Source: Bryobacterales bacterium | GTDB lineage: Bacteria > Acidobacteriota > Terriglobia > Bryobacterales > Bryobacteraceae | DNA: 64,000 nt | Assembly: GCA_016716385.1 (NCBI GenBank) | Contig: JADJWL010000014.1 | Location: forward strand, 28,501 to 92,500 | Direction: 5' to 3' | Shown here: in pieces, positions 51,661 through 59,309 of the stretch | How positions within the stretch are numbered: the stretch's first letter is position 1 | Layout of the letters: each line of letters starts with the position of its first letter | Made by a program: the position numbers and the translations under genes | Notes under the pieces: model-generated | What the model was told of the DNA's origin: nothing | Databases searched by the model: none | The model's input: only the letters and a program-made list of their open reading frames with translations

Positions 51661-53047
51661 GCCGCCCCATCGCGGGGTCGAGGCGTTCGAGCGCCAGCTT
51701 CATCTCCCAGGCCACCTGGCGGTAGCTGAAGTGCCCTTTGACGCCGCTCCGCAGCCGGGAGATGTACTCGGCCTCGGCGAAGTCCATCTTGAAAAGAAAC
51801 CGGCCGCGCGTGGCAAACGGCAGGATGTATTCGCGTCCCGGCGCGGGCAGGGCGGCGAACGTCTCGAGCGCCTCGGCAATGGCGGCGTCATAAGCGGCAG
51901 TCGCGCCGGCTTCGGCCACCAGCGGCGGAGTCTCGTACCCGAGCGCGCCACCGTACGCCTGCCGGAACTGCTGGCAGCGGCGGTGGCGGTGCAGATCCCG
52001 GTAGGCGCCGATGTCCATCACGATGTCGAACGCGTAGATCGCGCCGCGAAAAGCGCGCGGCAGTTCGTCGCGACGCCCGCGCGGTCCGAGGGCGGCGGCG
52101 ATCACCTCGTGCCGGCGCGCCTCGCTCCAGCCGCGCACGGTCTGGTACAGCGCGCGGAACGGCCAGGCAGTCACTTCGTAGAGCAGGGTCGCGGCGATGT
52201 CGGCGGACGGGTCGTCGGGGCGCACAACTTCCACCGGATGCTCATGCGCGGGAGGGGGGCCAGGCAGGAACTCGGCGGCCCAGGCCGCAACCGCCGCGCA
52301 CGAGGCGGCCGGAAACGGATCGGCTGCGGCGTGGCGCGCGAGGGTCGGCGCCAGAGGGTCGGCGGGGGCTCCATTCCACAGGCAGTCCGGGGGGCGGGCG
52401 CAGGCTTCCGCCATCTCGTCGCCCAGCGAGCGAAGTTCCCCGTAGGCCGACCCGCGCAGGCGGCGGATCTGCTTCTCCAGCGTGCGGATGCTGGTGACCT
52501 GCCCGACGTTGGTCGGAATACCCCAAAACAGCAGGTACCGCGCCACGTCGAAGGCCCGCGCCCGCAGGTTGCGCTGATAGGCGTCGGGCTTCATGCCGTC
52601 CGGGCGTGGGAGTTTCTCTTCGAGGCACTCAAGCGCCCGGGCATGAACCGTCTGATACGCGCCAAGCAGGCGGGCCGCCGTGTCCGCGTAGCGGCGAGCC
52701 GGGTCCGCCTCAAACTCCGGCGGCGCCACGATGCCGGCGCGGGAAAAATCCTGATAGCGGCTGGACTTCGCCTGTCCGTCCCAGAGCTGCTCGTCTTCGA
52801 TCTCAGCCGCGGCCAGCTCGGAGATCCCTTCGAGGCACAGCACAACGTGGCCAAGATCCGCAATCGAGGCGTGGCCGTACTGAAAGTAGAAACTCTCGAG
52901 AAACTGCTGCGAGGAATGGCTGCGGACCCACTCGATCGAGTCGCGGATGGAATCGGGCGACCGGCTGTAGCGCGCCAGGGCATAGGCGCAGGCCTCAGGC
53001 GGCATCGGGGCCACGGTCAGGACCCGGCGGCTCTTCTCAGTCCTCAT
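51614..53047 (-). CDS. Double-domain ThyX-like (FAD-dependent thymidylate synthase) protein
   Basis: A 477-residue protein with two ThyX-like halves; ordinary ThyX is about 220-250 residues. The N-terminal half keeps YGHASIADLGH (57-67) and CLEGISELAAAEIED, then KSSRYQDFSRAG, but lacks the RHR residues. The C-terminal half keeps the RHR element (DLHRHRRCQQFRQAYG, near residue 353) but lacks the following Ser-x-Arg-Tyr part. The two halves thus retain complementary pieces of the RHRx7S-type motif. The divergent neighbour is dut, supporting a link to dTMP synthesis. Whether it makes dTMP is uncertain. Confidence 0.75.
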   Translation of the reverse strand: MRTEKSRRVLTVAPMPPEACAYALARYSRSPDSIRDSIEWVRSHSSQQFLESFYFQYGHASIADLGHVVLCLEGISELAAAEIEDEQLWDGQAKSSRYQDFSRAGIVAPPEFEADPARRYADTAARLLGAYQTVHARALECLEEKLPRPDGMKPDAYQRNLRARAFDVARYLLFWGIPTNVGQVTSIRTLEKQIRRLRGSAYGELRSLGDEMAEACARPPDCLWNGAPADPLAPTLARHAAADPFPAASCAAVAAWAAEFLPGPPPAHEHPVEVVRPDDPSADIAATLLYEVTAWPFRALYQTVRGWSEARRHEVIAAALGPRGRRDELPRAFRGAIYAFDIVMDIGAYRDLHRHRRCQQFRQAYGGALGYETPPLVAEAGATAAYDAAIAEALETFAALPAPGREYILPFATRGRFLFKMDFAEAEYISRLRSGVKGHFSYRQVAWEMKLALERLDPAMGRLIEATPPWVEDPLQR

Positions 53048-53053
53048 GTTTCA

Positions 53054-53066
53054 CGCTATGATAGCG
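53054..53066. promoter_or_regulatory. Inverted repeat CGCTAT-G-ATAGCG with embedded -10 in the thyX/dut gap
   Basis: Perfect six-base arms surround a single G in the 24-base gap between the divergent ThyX-like and dut starts. TATGAT at 53057-53062 inside it could be the -10 of dut, whose ATG is nine bases further on. The arrangement could let one regulator control both genes. Confidence 0.4.
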
Positions 53067-53071
53067 AACCA

Positions 53072-53503
53072 ATGCGCCTTCCCATCAAGCTGCTGCATCC
53101 TGACGCGATCCTGCCCCGGTACATGCATGGCCCGGACGAGGATGCGGGCATGGATCTCCATGCCCTAGAGGAGTATACCCTTGCGCCCGGCGTCCCGGAG
53201 GCGATTCCGACCGGCCTGGCGATTGAACTGCCTCCCGGCTACGAGGCGCAGATCCGCCCGCGCAGCGGGCTGGCGCTGAAGCACGCGCTGACGATCCCCA
53301 ACAGCCCGGCCACGATCGACCCCGGGTACCGGGGCGAGATCAAAGTGATCATGCTCAACCTCGGGCCGGACCACTACACGGTCCATCGCGGCGACCGGAT
53401 TGCCCAAATGGTGATCGCGCGGTACGAACGGATCGAGTGGACGCCAAGCGATCTCAAGGAGTCCGTCCGCGGCGCTGGCGGCTTCGGCTCGTCCGGACTC
53501 TGA
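53072..53503 (+). CDS. dut: Deoxyuridine 5'-triphosphate nucleotidohydrolase (dUTPase)
   Basis: A trimeric dUTPase of 143 residues giving dUMP for thymidylate synthesis. All five motifs are visible: DEDAGMDLHA (1), RPRSGLALKH (2), IDPGYRGEIKV (3), RGDRIAQMVI (4) and the C-terminal RGAGGFGSSG (5). The frame is open far upstream because that region is antisense to the ThyX-like gene; ATG 53072 gives the standard N-terminus MRLPIKLLHPDAILP. No Shine-Dalgarno is apparent, in line with a possible leaderless mRNA. Confidence 0.97.
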   Translation: MRLPIKLLHPDAILPRYMHGPDEDAGMDLHALEEYTLAPGVPEAIPTGLAIELPPGYEAQIRPRSGLALKHALTIPNSPATIDPGYRGEIKVIMLNLGPDHYTVHRGDRIAQMVIARYERIEWTPSDLKESVRGAGGFGSSGL

Positions 53504-53504
53504 G

Positions 53505-54287
53505 CTATTCGATCGTGACGGTCTTGACGTAGTCCAGATTCGGGAACTGCGCCTGCAAGTAGGCGTTGCCCTGCATCGAGATCATCCCCTGGTCGGGGCG
53601 CTCGCCATAGCCGGAGAACAGCGACTGGACGACGCTCATCCCTTCCGAGACCTCGCCGAACGGGGAGAACCCCTGGCCGTCGAGGAACGCATTGTCCTTC
53701 AGGTTGATGAACAACTGCGTCGTACGCGTGCCCGGTCCAGCGGTAGCGAACGTCACGTAGCCGGTGCGGTTGGACTGCGTCACAGGATCGTCCTGAATGC
53801 GGGCGTTCTGCCATAAGCGCGCCACCTGCGGGTCGGCCGGCAAGCCGAACTGCACGATGAAGTTCGGCACGATGCGGAAGAAGCGGTTCTCGTCGTAGAA
53901 GCCGTTCTTGACGAGGTTGTAGAAGCGGTCGGCGCCGATCGGCGCCCAGGCGCGATGGACCTTGATGGCAAACGCACCCTTCGACGTATCGAAGCGGGCC
54001 GTGAATTCCTCCGGCGCCTTGTCACGGAGAGCCGAGGGGTTGCGCAGATTCCTTGCGGGCTTCGGCGGCTCGGGCTTCGCCTTGGGAGGTTCCGGCTTGG
54101 GCGGTTCCACCTTCGCAGGCTCAGGCTTGGCGGGTTCCGGCTCTTTGGGCGGCTCGGCGGGCGGCGGTTCGACGGCCGCGCGCTCGGCGGCCGCCTCCTT
54201 GGCGGCGTCAGGCTGGCGGGAGCAGCCCCAGGCGAACAGGCAAGCTGCGGCAATGAAGGCAACGGCGGATCGCTTCGTCAGTGTCAT
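53505..54287 (-). CDS. Cyclophilin-type peptidyl-prolyl isomerase lipoprotein
   Basis: A 260-residue lipoprotein: the signal ends in the lipobox LFAWGCS. A long linker of Pro, Glu and Lys (about 30-80, PAKPEPAKVEPPKPEPPK) leads to a cyclophilin domain with FDTSKGAFAIKVHRAWAP, GADRFYNLVKNGFYDENRFF, IVQFGLPADPQ, TRTTQLFINLKDN and GFSPFGEV. The human-type Trp is absent, as in many bacterial forms. It should help fold periplasmic or outer-membrane proteins. GGAG lies just before the ATG. Confidence 0.92.
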   Translation of the reverse strand: MTLTKRSAVAFIAAACLFAWGCSRQPDAAKEAAAERAAVEPPPAEPPKEPEPAKPEPAKVEPPKPEPPKAKPEPPKPARNLRNPSALRDKAPEEFTARFDTSKGAFAIKVHRAWAPIGADRFYNLVKNGFYDENRFFRIVPNFIVQFGLPADPQVARLWQNARIQDDPVTQSNRTGYVTFATAGPGTRTTQLFINLKDNAFLDGQGFSPFGEVSEGMSVVQSLFSGYGERPDQGMISMQGNAYLQAQFPNLDYVKTVTIE

Positions 54288-54332
54288 ACGGCTCCAAAAA
54301 AAGTCCCTCTCATTCTCGCATAGACTGAAGAA

Positions 54333-54980
54333 ATGACGTGCAGTCTTTGCGAGACAAGGCGGGCAAAGCGGGCCTGCCCGGGGGTGCGGGGCACGATTTG
54401 CCCGCGCTGCTGCGGCGAGGAGCGGGAAGTGACGATCGATTGCCCGTTTGACTGCGCGTATTTGCAGGAATCCCGCAGGCACGAAACGCCTGCCGCCAAG
54501 CCCGGAGAAGCCGTTCCCGACGCCGATATCCGCATCACGGAGTCCTGGCTGCGCGACCACCACATGCTGCTGCTGACGCTGGCCAGCGCGCTGTTCAGCA
54601 CGGCGATGGAGAACGGACGCACGGTGGACCGGGATGTCCGGGAGGCGCTGGAGGCGCTGTCGAAGACCTACAGGACCCTGCAGAGCGGGCTGTACTACGA
54701 ATCGGTCCCGGCAAACCCTTACGCGGCGCAACTCTACCAGCGCGCGCAGGAAGCGATCGCGGCGTTCCGGCGGGAGGAAACCGAACGGGGCGGGATGAGC
54801 GTCACGCGGGACACCGACATCCTTGGCTGCATCGCGTTCTGGCGCCGCATGGAGTACACCACCGACAATGGCCGCGCCCGCTGCCGGGCCTTCCTCGACT
54901 TTCTGCGGGCGCAGTTGGAGGGTTTCGGCGCCACGGCCCCAGGAGCGGAGGCTGCCCGCAGCCCGCTGGTCCTGCCATGA
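54333..54980 (+). CDS. Conserved hypothetical protein with Cys-rich N-terminal zinc-ribbon-like segment
   Basis: A 215-residue soluble protein. The first 40 residues contain eight cysteines (Cys3, 6, 15, 23, 26, 27, 36 and 40; MTCSLCETRRAKRACPG then CPRCCGEE) and look like a metal-binding segment. The rest is helical (VREALEALSKTYRTLQSGLY, YAAQLYQRAQEAIAAF). I do not recognise the family. The following chelatase gene overlaps it by four bases, and a ferredoxin-reductase-like gene follows that, so it may act in metal or redox metabolism. Confidence 0.75.
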   Translation: MTCSLCETRRAKRACPGVRGTICPRCCGEEREVTIDCPFDCAYLQESRRHETPAAKPGEAVPDADIRITESWLRDHHMLLLTLASALFSTAMENGRTVDRDVREALEALSKTYRTLQSGLYYESVPANPYAAQLYQRAQEAIAAFRREETERGGMSVTRDTDILGCIAFWRRMEYTTDNGRARCRAFLDFLRAQLEGFGATAPGAEAARSPLVLP

Positions 54981-55345
54981 GCCTGGGCATCGTCGTTTTC
55001 GGACATGGATCGAGTGTGCCATCGGCCAATGAGGCGGTGCGGGCGGTTGCCGCAAGAATGGCCGAGGAAGGCGGACTTCCACTGGTCGAGGCCGGGTTCC
55101 TGGAACTCGGGAAGCCGGACCTGCCGGGAGCGGTGGACAGGCTGGTGGAACGGGGCGCCACGCGCATCCTGGTGGTGCCGTATTTCCTCACGCTCGGCAT
55201 CCATCTCCAACGCGATCTTCCGCGCATCGTCGAGGGGATCAGCCGCATCCACCAAGGCATGGAGATTCGAGTCACCCCGCCACTCGACGGCCATCCCGCG
55301 CTGAGCGCGATCCTCGTGGAGCGGGCACGCGAGGCGGATGCCTGA
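54977..55345 (+). CDS. Short CbiX-type sirohydrochlorin chelatase-like protein
   Basis: A 122-residue single-domain CbiX/SirB-like chelatase. The metal-site histidine is in LGIVVFGHGSSVPSANEAV; the second active-site region is RILVVPYFLTLGIHLQRDLP with its His. It matches the small CbiX(S) half-size enzymes that insert cobalt, iron or nickel into tetrapyrroles as dimers. ATG overlaps the upstream stop (ATGA), and its stop overlaps the next start, giving a tight three-gene unit. Confidence 0.85.
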   Translation: MSLGIVVFGHGSSVPSANEAVRAVAARMAEEGGLPLVEAGFLELGKPDLPGAVDRLVERGATRILVVPYFLTLGIHLQRDLPRIVEGISRIHQGMEIRVTPPLDGHPALSAILVERAREADA

Positions 55346-56034
55346 TGCTTGCACGACTGATCGAAACACGAGACCTGGCCGCCCAAGTGCGCCACTTCGT
55401 CTTCGAGATTCCCGAACTGGAGGAGTTTGCTTTCACCCCCGGTCAGTTTGTCTCGTGCGTGGCGCAGGTGGACGGAGCGCCGGTCACGCGCGCCTACTCG
55501 ATCGCTGCCCCGCCCTCCGGCAACCGGTTTGAACTGTGCCTGAACCGCGTCCCGGAGGGTATGTTCTCGCCGTACCTGTTCGACCTCGAACCCGGACACA
55601 CGATCGAGGTGAAGGGCCCGGTAGGGACATTCGTCTGGCGCGATCCGCCGTCGGATGCCGTGCTGGTAGCCACCGGGACCGGCATCGCGCCGTTCCGGGC
55701 GATGCTGCAGGAGCGCGTCCCGGCCGACTTCGGCCATCGGTACACGCTGCTGTTCGGTGTCCGCTACGAATCTGGAATCCTCTACCGCGAGGAGTTCGAA
55801 GCCATGCAGCGGCAGTACCCGAACTTCCGCTTCTGGCCCACGCTCAGCCGCGGTACACCTGACTGGCCCGGACGCCGCGGCCATGTGCAGGAGCACCTGT
55901 TCGAAGCCACCGGCGGCCGCCAGGACCTGCGCGTCTATATCTGCGGTCTCAAAGCCATGGTCGACGAGGTGCGCGCGATGCTCAAGGAGGCCGGGTTCGA
56001 CCGGCGGCAGATCGTCTACGAAAAGTACGACTAA
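55345..56034 (+). CDS. Ferredoxin-NADP reductase-like FAD oxidoreductase
   Basis: A 229-residue two-domain FNR-family protein. The FAD domain shows FTPGQFVSCVAQVDGAPV, TRAYSIAAPPSGNRFEL (RxYS motif) and IEVKGPVGTFVW. The NAD(P) domain has LVATGTGIAPFRAMLQE, LLFGVRYESGILYREEF and VYICGLKAMVDEVRAMLKE. No iron-sulfur domain is attached. It ends KYD, close to the typical aromatic end. It is cotranscribed with the chelatase gene (one-base overlap). Confidence 0.9.
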   Translation: MLARLIETRDLAAQVRHFVFEIPELEEFAFTPGQFVSCVAQVDGAPVTRAYSIAAPPSGNRFELCLNRVPEGMFSPYLFDLEPGHTIEVKGPVGTFVWRDPPSDAVLVATGTGIAPFRAMLQERVPADFGHRYTLLFGVRYESGILYREEFEAMQRQYPNFRFWPTLSRGTPDWPGRRGHVQEHLFEATGGRQDLRVYICGLKAMVDEVRAMLKEAGFDRRQIVYEKYD

Positions 56035-56081
56035 CCCCTGGTATCATGGCTTCGACCCAACTTCGAACAGGGAGAATGACC

Positions 56082-56534
56082 ATGAAGCTTCGTACGTTCC
56101 TGCCGTTGGCCGCCTGCGTGGCGAGCCTGATTCTGTCCGCCGGCGCCGCATCGGCCGGCGAGAAGACGCTCATGCACTGCTTCGCCTTCACCGTGATCGA
56201 TTCGGCCAGCGACGCCGACTGGAAGGCGTTCGGCGCTTCAACTGACGCACTGCCCAGCCGCATTCCCGGCCTGCGCAAGGTGTGGCGAGGGAAGCTGGTT
56301 CGTCCACTGGCGATCTTCAACCCGGACGCGGAAACGCGCAAGAAGGCGGCCGCCGGAGGGTCGGCGACCGGACAGATCACAGCCCTGCAGCGGCAGCACG
56401 GCGTCTGCATGGAGTTCGACAACCAGGATGCGCTCAAGGTCTACGCAGCCCACCCGGCCCACGCGGAATGGGTGAAGCATTACGAGAAGGTTCGCCGTCC
56501 GGGCACCACGACGTACGACATTCTCGGCGAATAG
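56082..56534 (+). CDS. Exported Dabb-domain (stress-responsive A/B barrel) protein
   Basis: A 150-residue protein with a signal peptide (MKLRTFLPLAACVASLILSA) and a Dabb dimeric barrel: LMHCFAFTVIDSASDADWKA, SRIPGLRKVWRGKLVRP and HGVCMEFDNQDALKVYAAHP. Function is not established for this family in bacteria. GGGAG with seven-base spacing supports ATG 56082 over the upstream in-frame starts. A small exported version next to the redox genes suggests an envelope role. Confidence 0.82.
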   Translation: MKLRTFLPLAACVASLILSAGAASAGEKTLMHCFAFTVIDSASDADWKAFGASTDALPSRIPGLRKVWRGKLVRPLAIFNPDAETRKKAAAGGSATGQITALQRQHGVCMEFDNQDALKVYAAHPAHAEWVKHYEKVRRPGTTTYDILGE

Positions 56535-56578
56535 CTCAAATCGGGCGGTGGGAAGTGGCACCATAGGAAGTTGACGCC

Positions 56579-58411
56579 ATGCCGCTCTCGCCGCTCGAAA
56601 GCCTGCTGTTCCTGGTGCTGCTGACCACGTCGGCCTGCCTGTTTTGGAAGCGGTTCGGTCCTGTGGCCGCCAGAATCCAGGCGGCGCGACCCGAACCGGG
56701 GTACGCCCCTTCGGTGGGCCTGCGCAATTTCGCGTGGGAAGTTCTGCTGCAAGGCAAAGTGATCCGCGACCGCCCGTGGCCGGGGATCGCCCATGCGATT
56801 GTGTTCTGGGGCTTTCTGGCGTTCGCCCTGATTACGGTGGCGCACTTCGCCGAAGGCGTCCACCTGCACCTGCTGCCGCGGGACTCCGCACTTGCGAAAT
56901 TCTACCGGGCCGTGGTCGCGGTGTTTGCCGCGGGAGTGGCCGTCTCCATTGCCGGACTGGCCGTGCGCCGGTTCGTGCTGCGCCCGCGCTGGCTGGGCGC
57001 TCTGTCTCCGGAATCCGGCCTCATCGCCGCGCTCATCTTCGTCCTGATGGTGACCTACCTGCTGACGTTCGGCATCGCGGACGAATCCGTCGCGGGCAGA
57101 CTGAACTGGTGGGCGCATACGCTCGCGCTGCTGGTGTTTCTCCCGCTCATTCCCAGAACCAAGCACCTCCACCTGGTTTTGAGCCCGCTCACGGTGCTTC
57201 TGAAGCGGCCCGTGTTCGGACAGATCCCGCCGCTCGAAGGGGACGAAGATTTCGGCCTGGACACTGGCAAGGATCTGACGCAGGTGATGGCGCTGCAGGC
57301 CTACTCTTGCGTGGAGTGCGGGCGCTGCACCGAGCACTGTCCCGCGGCGAATACGGGCAAGGTCCTGAATCCGAAAGAAATCATCCTTGGCGTGAGGCAG
57401 TACCTGACCGAGCACGGCGCCTCCGGCGAAGCGCCGCTGCTGGGTGTCCACCTCTCCGAAGAGGCTGCTTTCCAGTGCACGACCTGCGGCGCGTGCGAGG
57501 ACCAGTGCCCGGTGGGCATTCAGCATCTGGCTGTCATCGTGGGCCTGCGGCGGGGCGCCGTGAACACCGGCCGCTGGGAAGACAGCCACGGCACCAAGCT
57601 GTTCCTGAACCTGGAGAAATCCGGCAACGCGATGGGGTTTGGCCCCGCTGAGCGGCAGAAGTTCCTGGAGAAGCACGGGATTCCGTTCTATGACGGGAGC
57701 CAGGAGTACTGCCTGTGGCTGGGATGCATGGGGTCCTACGATCCGGCCGGCCAGGAGACCGTCGTGGCGCTGGTGCGGGTCCTGCGCCATCTTGGCGTGA
57801 CTTTCGGCGTGTTGCGCAAGGAGCGCTGCACCGGCGATTCCGCACGCCGCCTCGGCAACGATCTACTGTTCAGCCAGCTCGCTGAGACGAATATTGAGAC
57901 TCTGCGGGCGGCCGGCCCTCCGAAGCTGCTGTCGATCTGCCCGCATTGCGTCCGGACCATGGGCGAGGACTGGAAAGAATGCGGCGCGAGTTTCGCCGTG
58001 GAGCATCACAGCGAGTTCCTGGCGCGCATGGCGCCTCGCTTGCCCGGTGCCACACGGGAGGGCGGCGTCGTGTATCACGACCCCTGCTATCTTGGCCGCT
58101 ACCGCGATGCCTACGATGAACCGCGTGCGGTCATCGCACACCATGCCGGTCCCCCCGTGGAGCCGCCGAGGACACGCCACCGCTCGCGCTGCTGCGGAGC
58201 TGGAGGCGGACTCGCGTTCCTGGGCGAAGAAAAGGGGACGCGGGTCAGCCACGACCGCGCGACGGAACTGGCCGCGACGGGCGCGGCGACGGTGGCGGCC
58301 GCCTGCCCCTTTTGCCGCACGATGTTCCGCGACGCCTTGGCGTCGATGCCCGGCGCGCCTCAACTCGTCGACGTGGCGCAACTCGCCGCGGCCAGTATTC
58401 CCGAAGATTAG
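56579..58411 (+). CDS. Membrane-bound (Fe-S) oxidoreductase, HdrD/GlpC-like with membrane domain
   Basis: A 610-residue protein. The first 210 residues hold about five membrane helices of the respiratory cytochrome-b/NarI-like type, with several membrane His (HAIVFWGF, HLHLLP). Two 4Fe-4S binding sets follow: Cys244, 247, 250, 254 (CVECGRCTEHCP) and Cys300, 303, 306, 310 (CTTCGACEDQCP). Two CCG domains with CLWLGCMGSYDP, CPHCVRT, CCGAGGGLAF and CPFCRTMF complete an HdrD-like C-terminus. It is probably an electron-transfer module between a soluble dehydrogenase and the quinone pool. Confidence 0.88.
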   Translation: MPLSPLESLLFLVLLTTSACLFWKRFGPVAARIQAARPEPGYAPSVGLRNFAWEVLLQGKVIRDRPWPGIAHAIVFWGFLAFALITVAHFAEGVHLHLLPRDSALAKFYRAVVAVFAAGVAVSIAGLAVRRFVLRPRWLGALSPESGLIAALIFVLMVTYLLTFGIADESVAGRLNWWAHTLALLVFLPLIPRTKHLHLVLSPLTVLLKRPVFGQIPPLEGDEDFGLDTGKDLTQVMALQAYSCVECGRCTEHCPAANTGKVLNPKEIILGVRQYLTEHGASGEAPLLGVHLSEEAAFQCTTCGACEDQCPVGIQHLAVIVGLRRGAVNTGRWEDSHGTKLFLNLEKSGNAMGFGPAERQKFLEKHGIPFYDGSQEYCLWLGCMGSYDPAGQETVVALVRVLRHLGVTFGVLRKERCTGDSARRLGNDLLFSQLAETNIETLRAAGPPKLLSICPHCVRTMGEDWKECGASFAVEHHSEFLARMAPRLPGATREGGVVYHDPCYLGRYRDAYDEPRAVIAHHAGPPVEPPRTRHRSRCCGAGGGLAFLGEEKGTRVSHDRATELAATGAATVAAACPFCRTMFRDALASMPGAPQLVDVAQLAAASIPED

Positions 58412-58584
58412 CGGGCCCGGGGTTGGCATCGGGGGGATGTCCCTGTGCCGCGCCCGGCCCGGGGGTGTCGGCGGGACCGGAGCCCCTTGCGGTTCACCCT
58501 CTTTGGTAGTACCACGAAGGGAGCAGAAGCGCCAGATGGGGCCACACCCAAATCGAAGTGGGTGTCTACCTTAGGACTCTGGAG
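58412..58584. other. GC-rich intergenic region with inverted repeats between convergent genes
   Basis: The only convergent gap in the window longer than ten bases holds ACACCCA (58544-58550) / TGGGTGT (58559-58565) with an eight-base loop, and a hairpin-like TGG-TAGTA-CCA at about 58504-58514 flanked by partial pairing. No T-tract follows either hairpin. I see no coding frame with a clear start. The region may act in termination. Confidence 0.4.
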
Positions 58585-59253
58585 CTAGGCCCGTATGCCG
58601 GCAGCGCGCGGAAACAAGATGTTATTTTCCAGGTGGATGTGCTGGTGCAAGTCCGCTTCGAGCTCGGCGAGTTGGTGATAGAGGGCGCTGTAGGTGCCGC
58701 ACGCATGTGCGGGAAGCACGTAGCCGGACGTGACGCGGCGCATGGCCGCCAGCGCGTTGCCGGCGGATTCGTGCTCGTACTCCATCATTCCGATGGGCCC
58801 GTCCAGAGACATGGGCGCCGGGAGACCCGAGGAGAGACGCTGGATCATGGGAAACAGGATCTGCTCCTCTTTCGCCATGTGAGACATGAGTTCGTCCCGA
58901 AGACCGATGAAGATGCGGCCCAGTTCTTCGAGGGTCGGGCCGTCGGTCGCGCCATGGGCCTCGCGCACCCGGACCAGCTTGCGTTCCAGTTCGGGAAGAG
59001 CGGCGCGCAGGTAGACATGGTGTCTGTCCAGAATGTGCTGGATCAGGTCGGGAAGAGGCGCCTGGTTCCAGTCGATGTCGGGCTCGGTGGGTGGTAAGGC
59101 TTCCGCGATCAGCGCCTCGGGACTGAGCCCCTTCTCCGTGCACACTTCGTCGAGCGGCCGCTGGCCGCCGCAACAGTAATCGATCCCGTGGCGTTCGAAT
59201 ACACGGGCCATCGCGGGGTTGTGGAGGACTGCATCACGTACCGTCTGGGCCAT
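58585..59253 (-). CDS. ric: Iron-sulfur cluster repair di-iron protein (Ric/ScdA/YtfE family)
   Basis: A 222-residue protein that repairs Fe-S clusters damaged by NO or oxidants. The ScdA N-terminal domain has FERHGIDYCCGGQRPLDEVC with Cys27-Cys28. The hemerythrin-like part offers di-iron ligands His79 (DRHHVYLR), His125/Glu129 (HMAKEEQILF), His161 (EYEHESAG) and His205/Glu209 (HIHLENNILF). ATG 59253 is chosen because AAGGAG stands six bases before it; the open frame extends upstream to 59313. With hemerythrin and YwiC in the same window, nitrosative stress is the plausible context. Confidence 0.94.
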   Translation of the reverse strand: MAQTVRDAVLHNPAMARVFERHGIDYCCGGQRPLDEVCTEKGLSPEALIAEALPPTEPDIDWNQAPLPDLIQHILDRHHVYLRAALPELERKLVRVREAHGATDGPTLEELGRIFIGLRDELMSHMAKEEQILFPMIQRLSSGLPAPMSLDGPIGMMEYEHESAGNALAAMRRVTSGYVLPAHACGTYSALYHQLAELEADLHQHIHLENNILFPRAAGIRA

Positions 59254-59309
59254 CGTCATCTCCTTGACCTCAGAATACGGGGCGGGCTCCGCCGGGTCTG
59301 TAACCGGAG

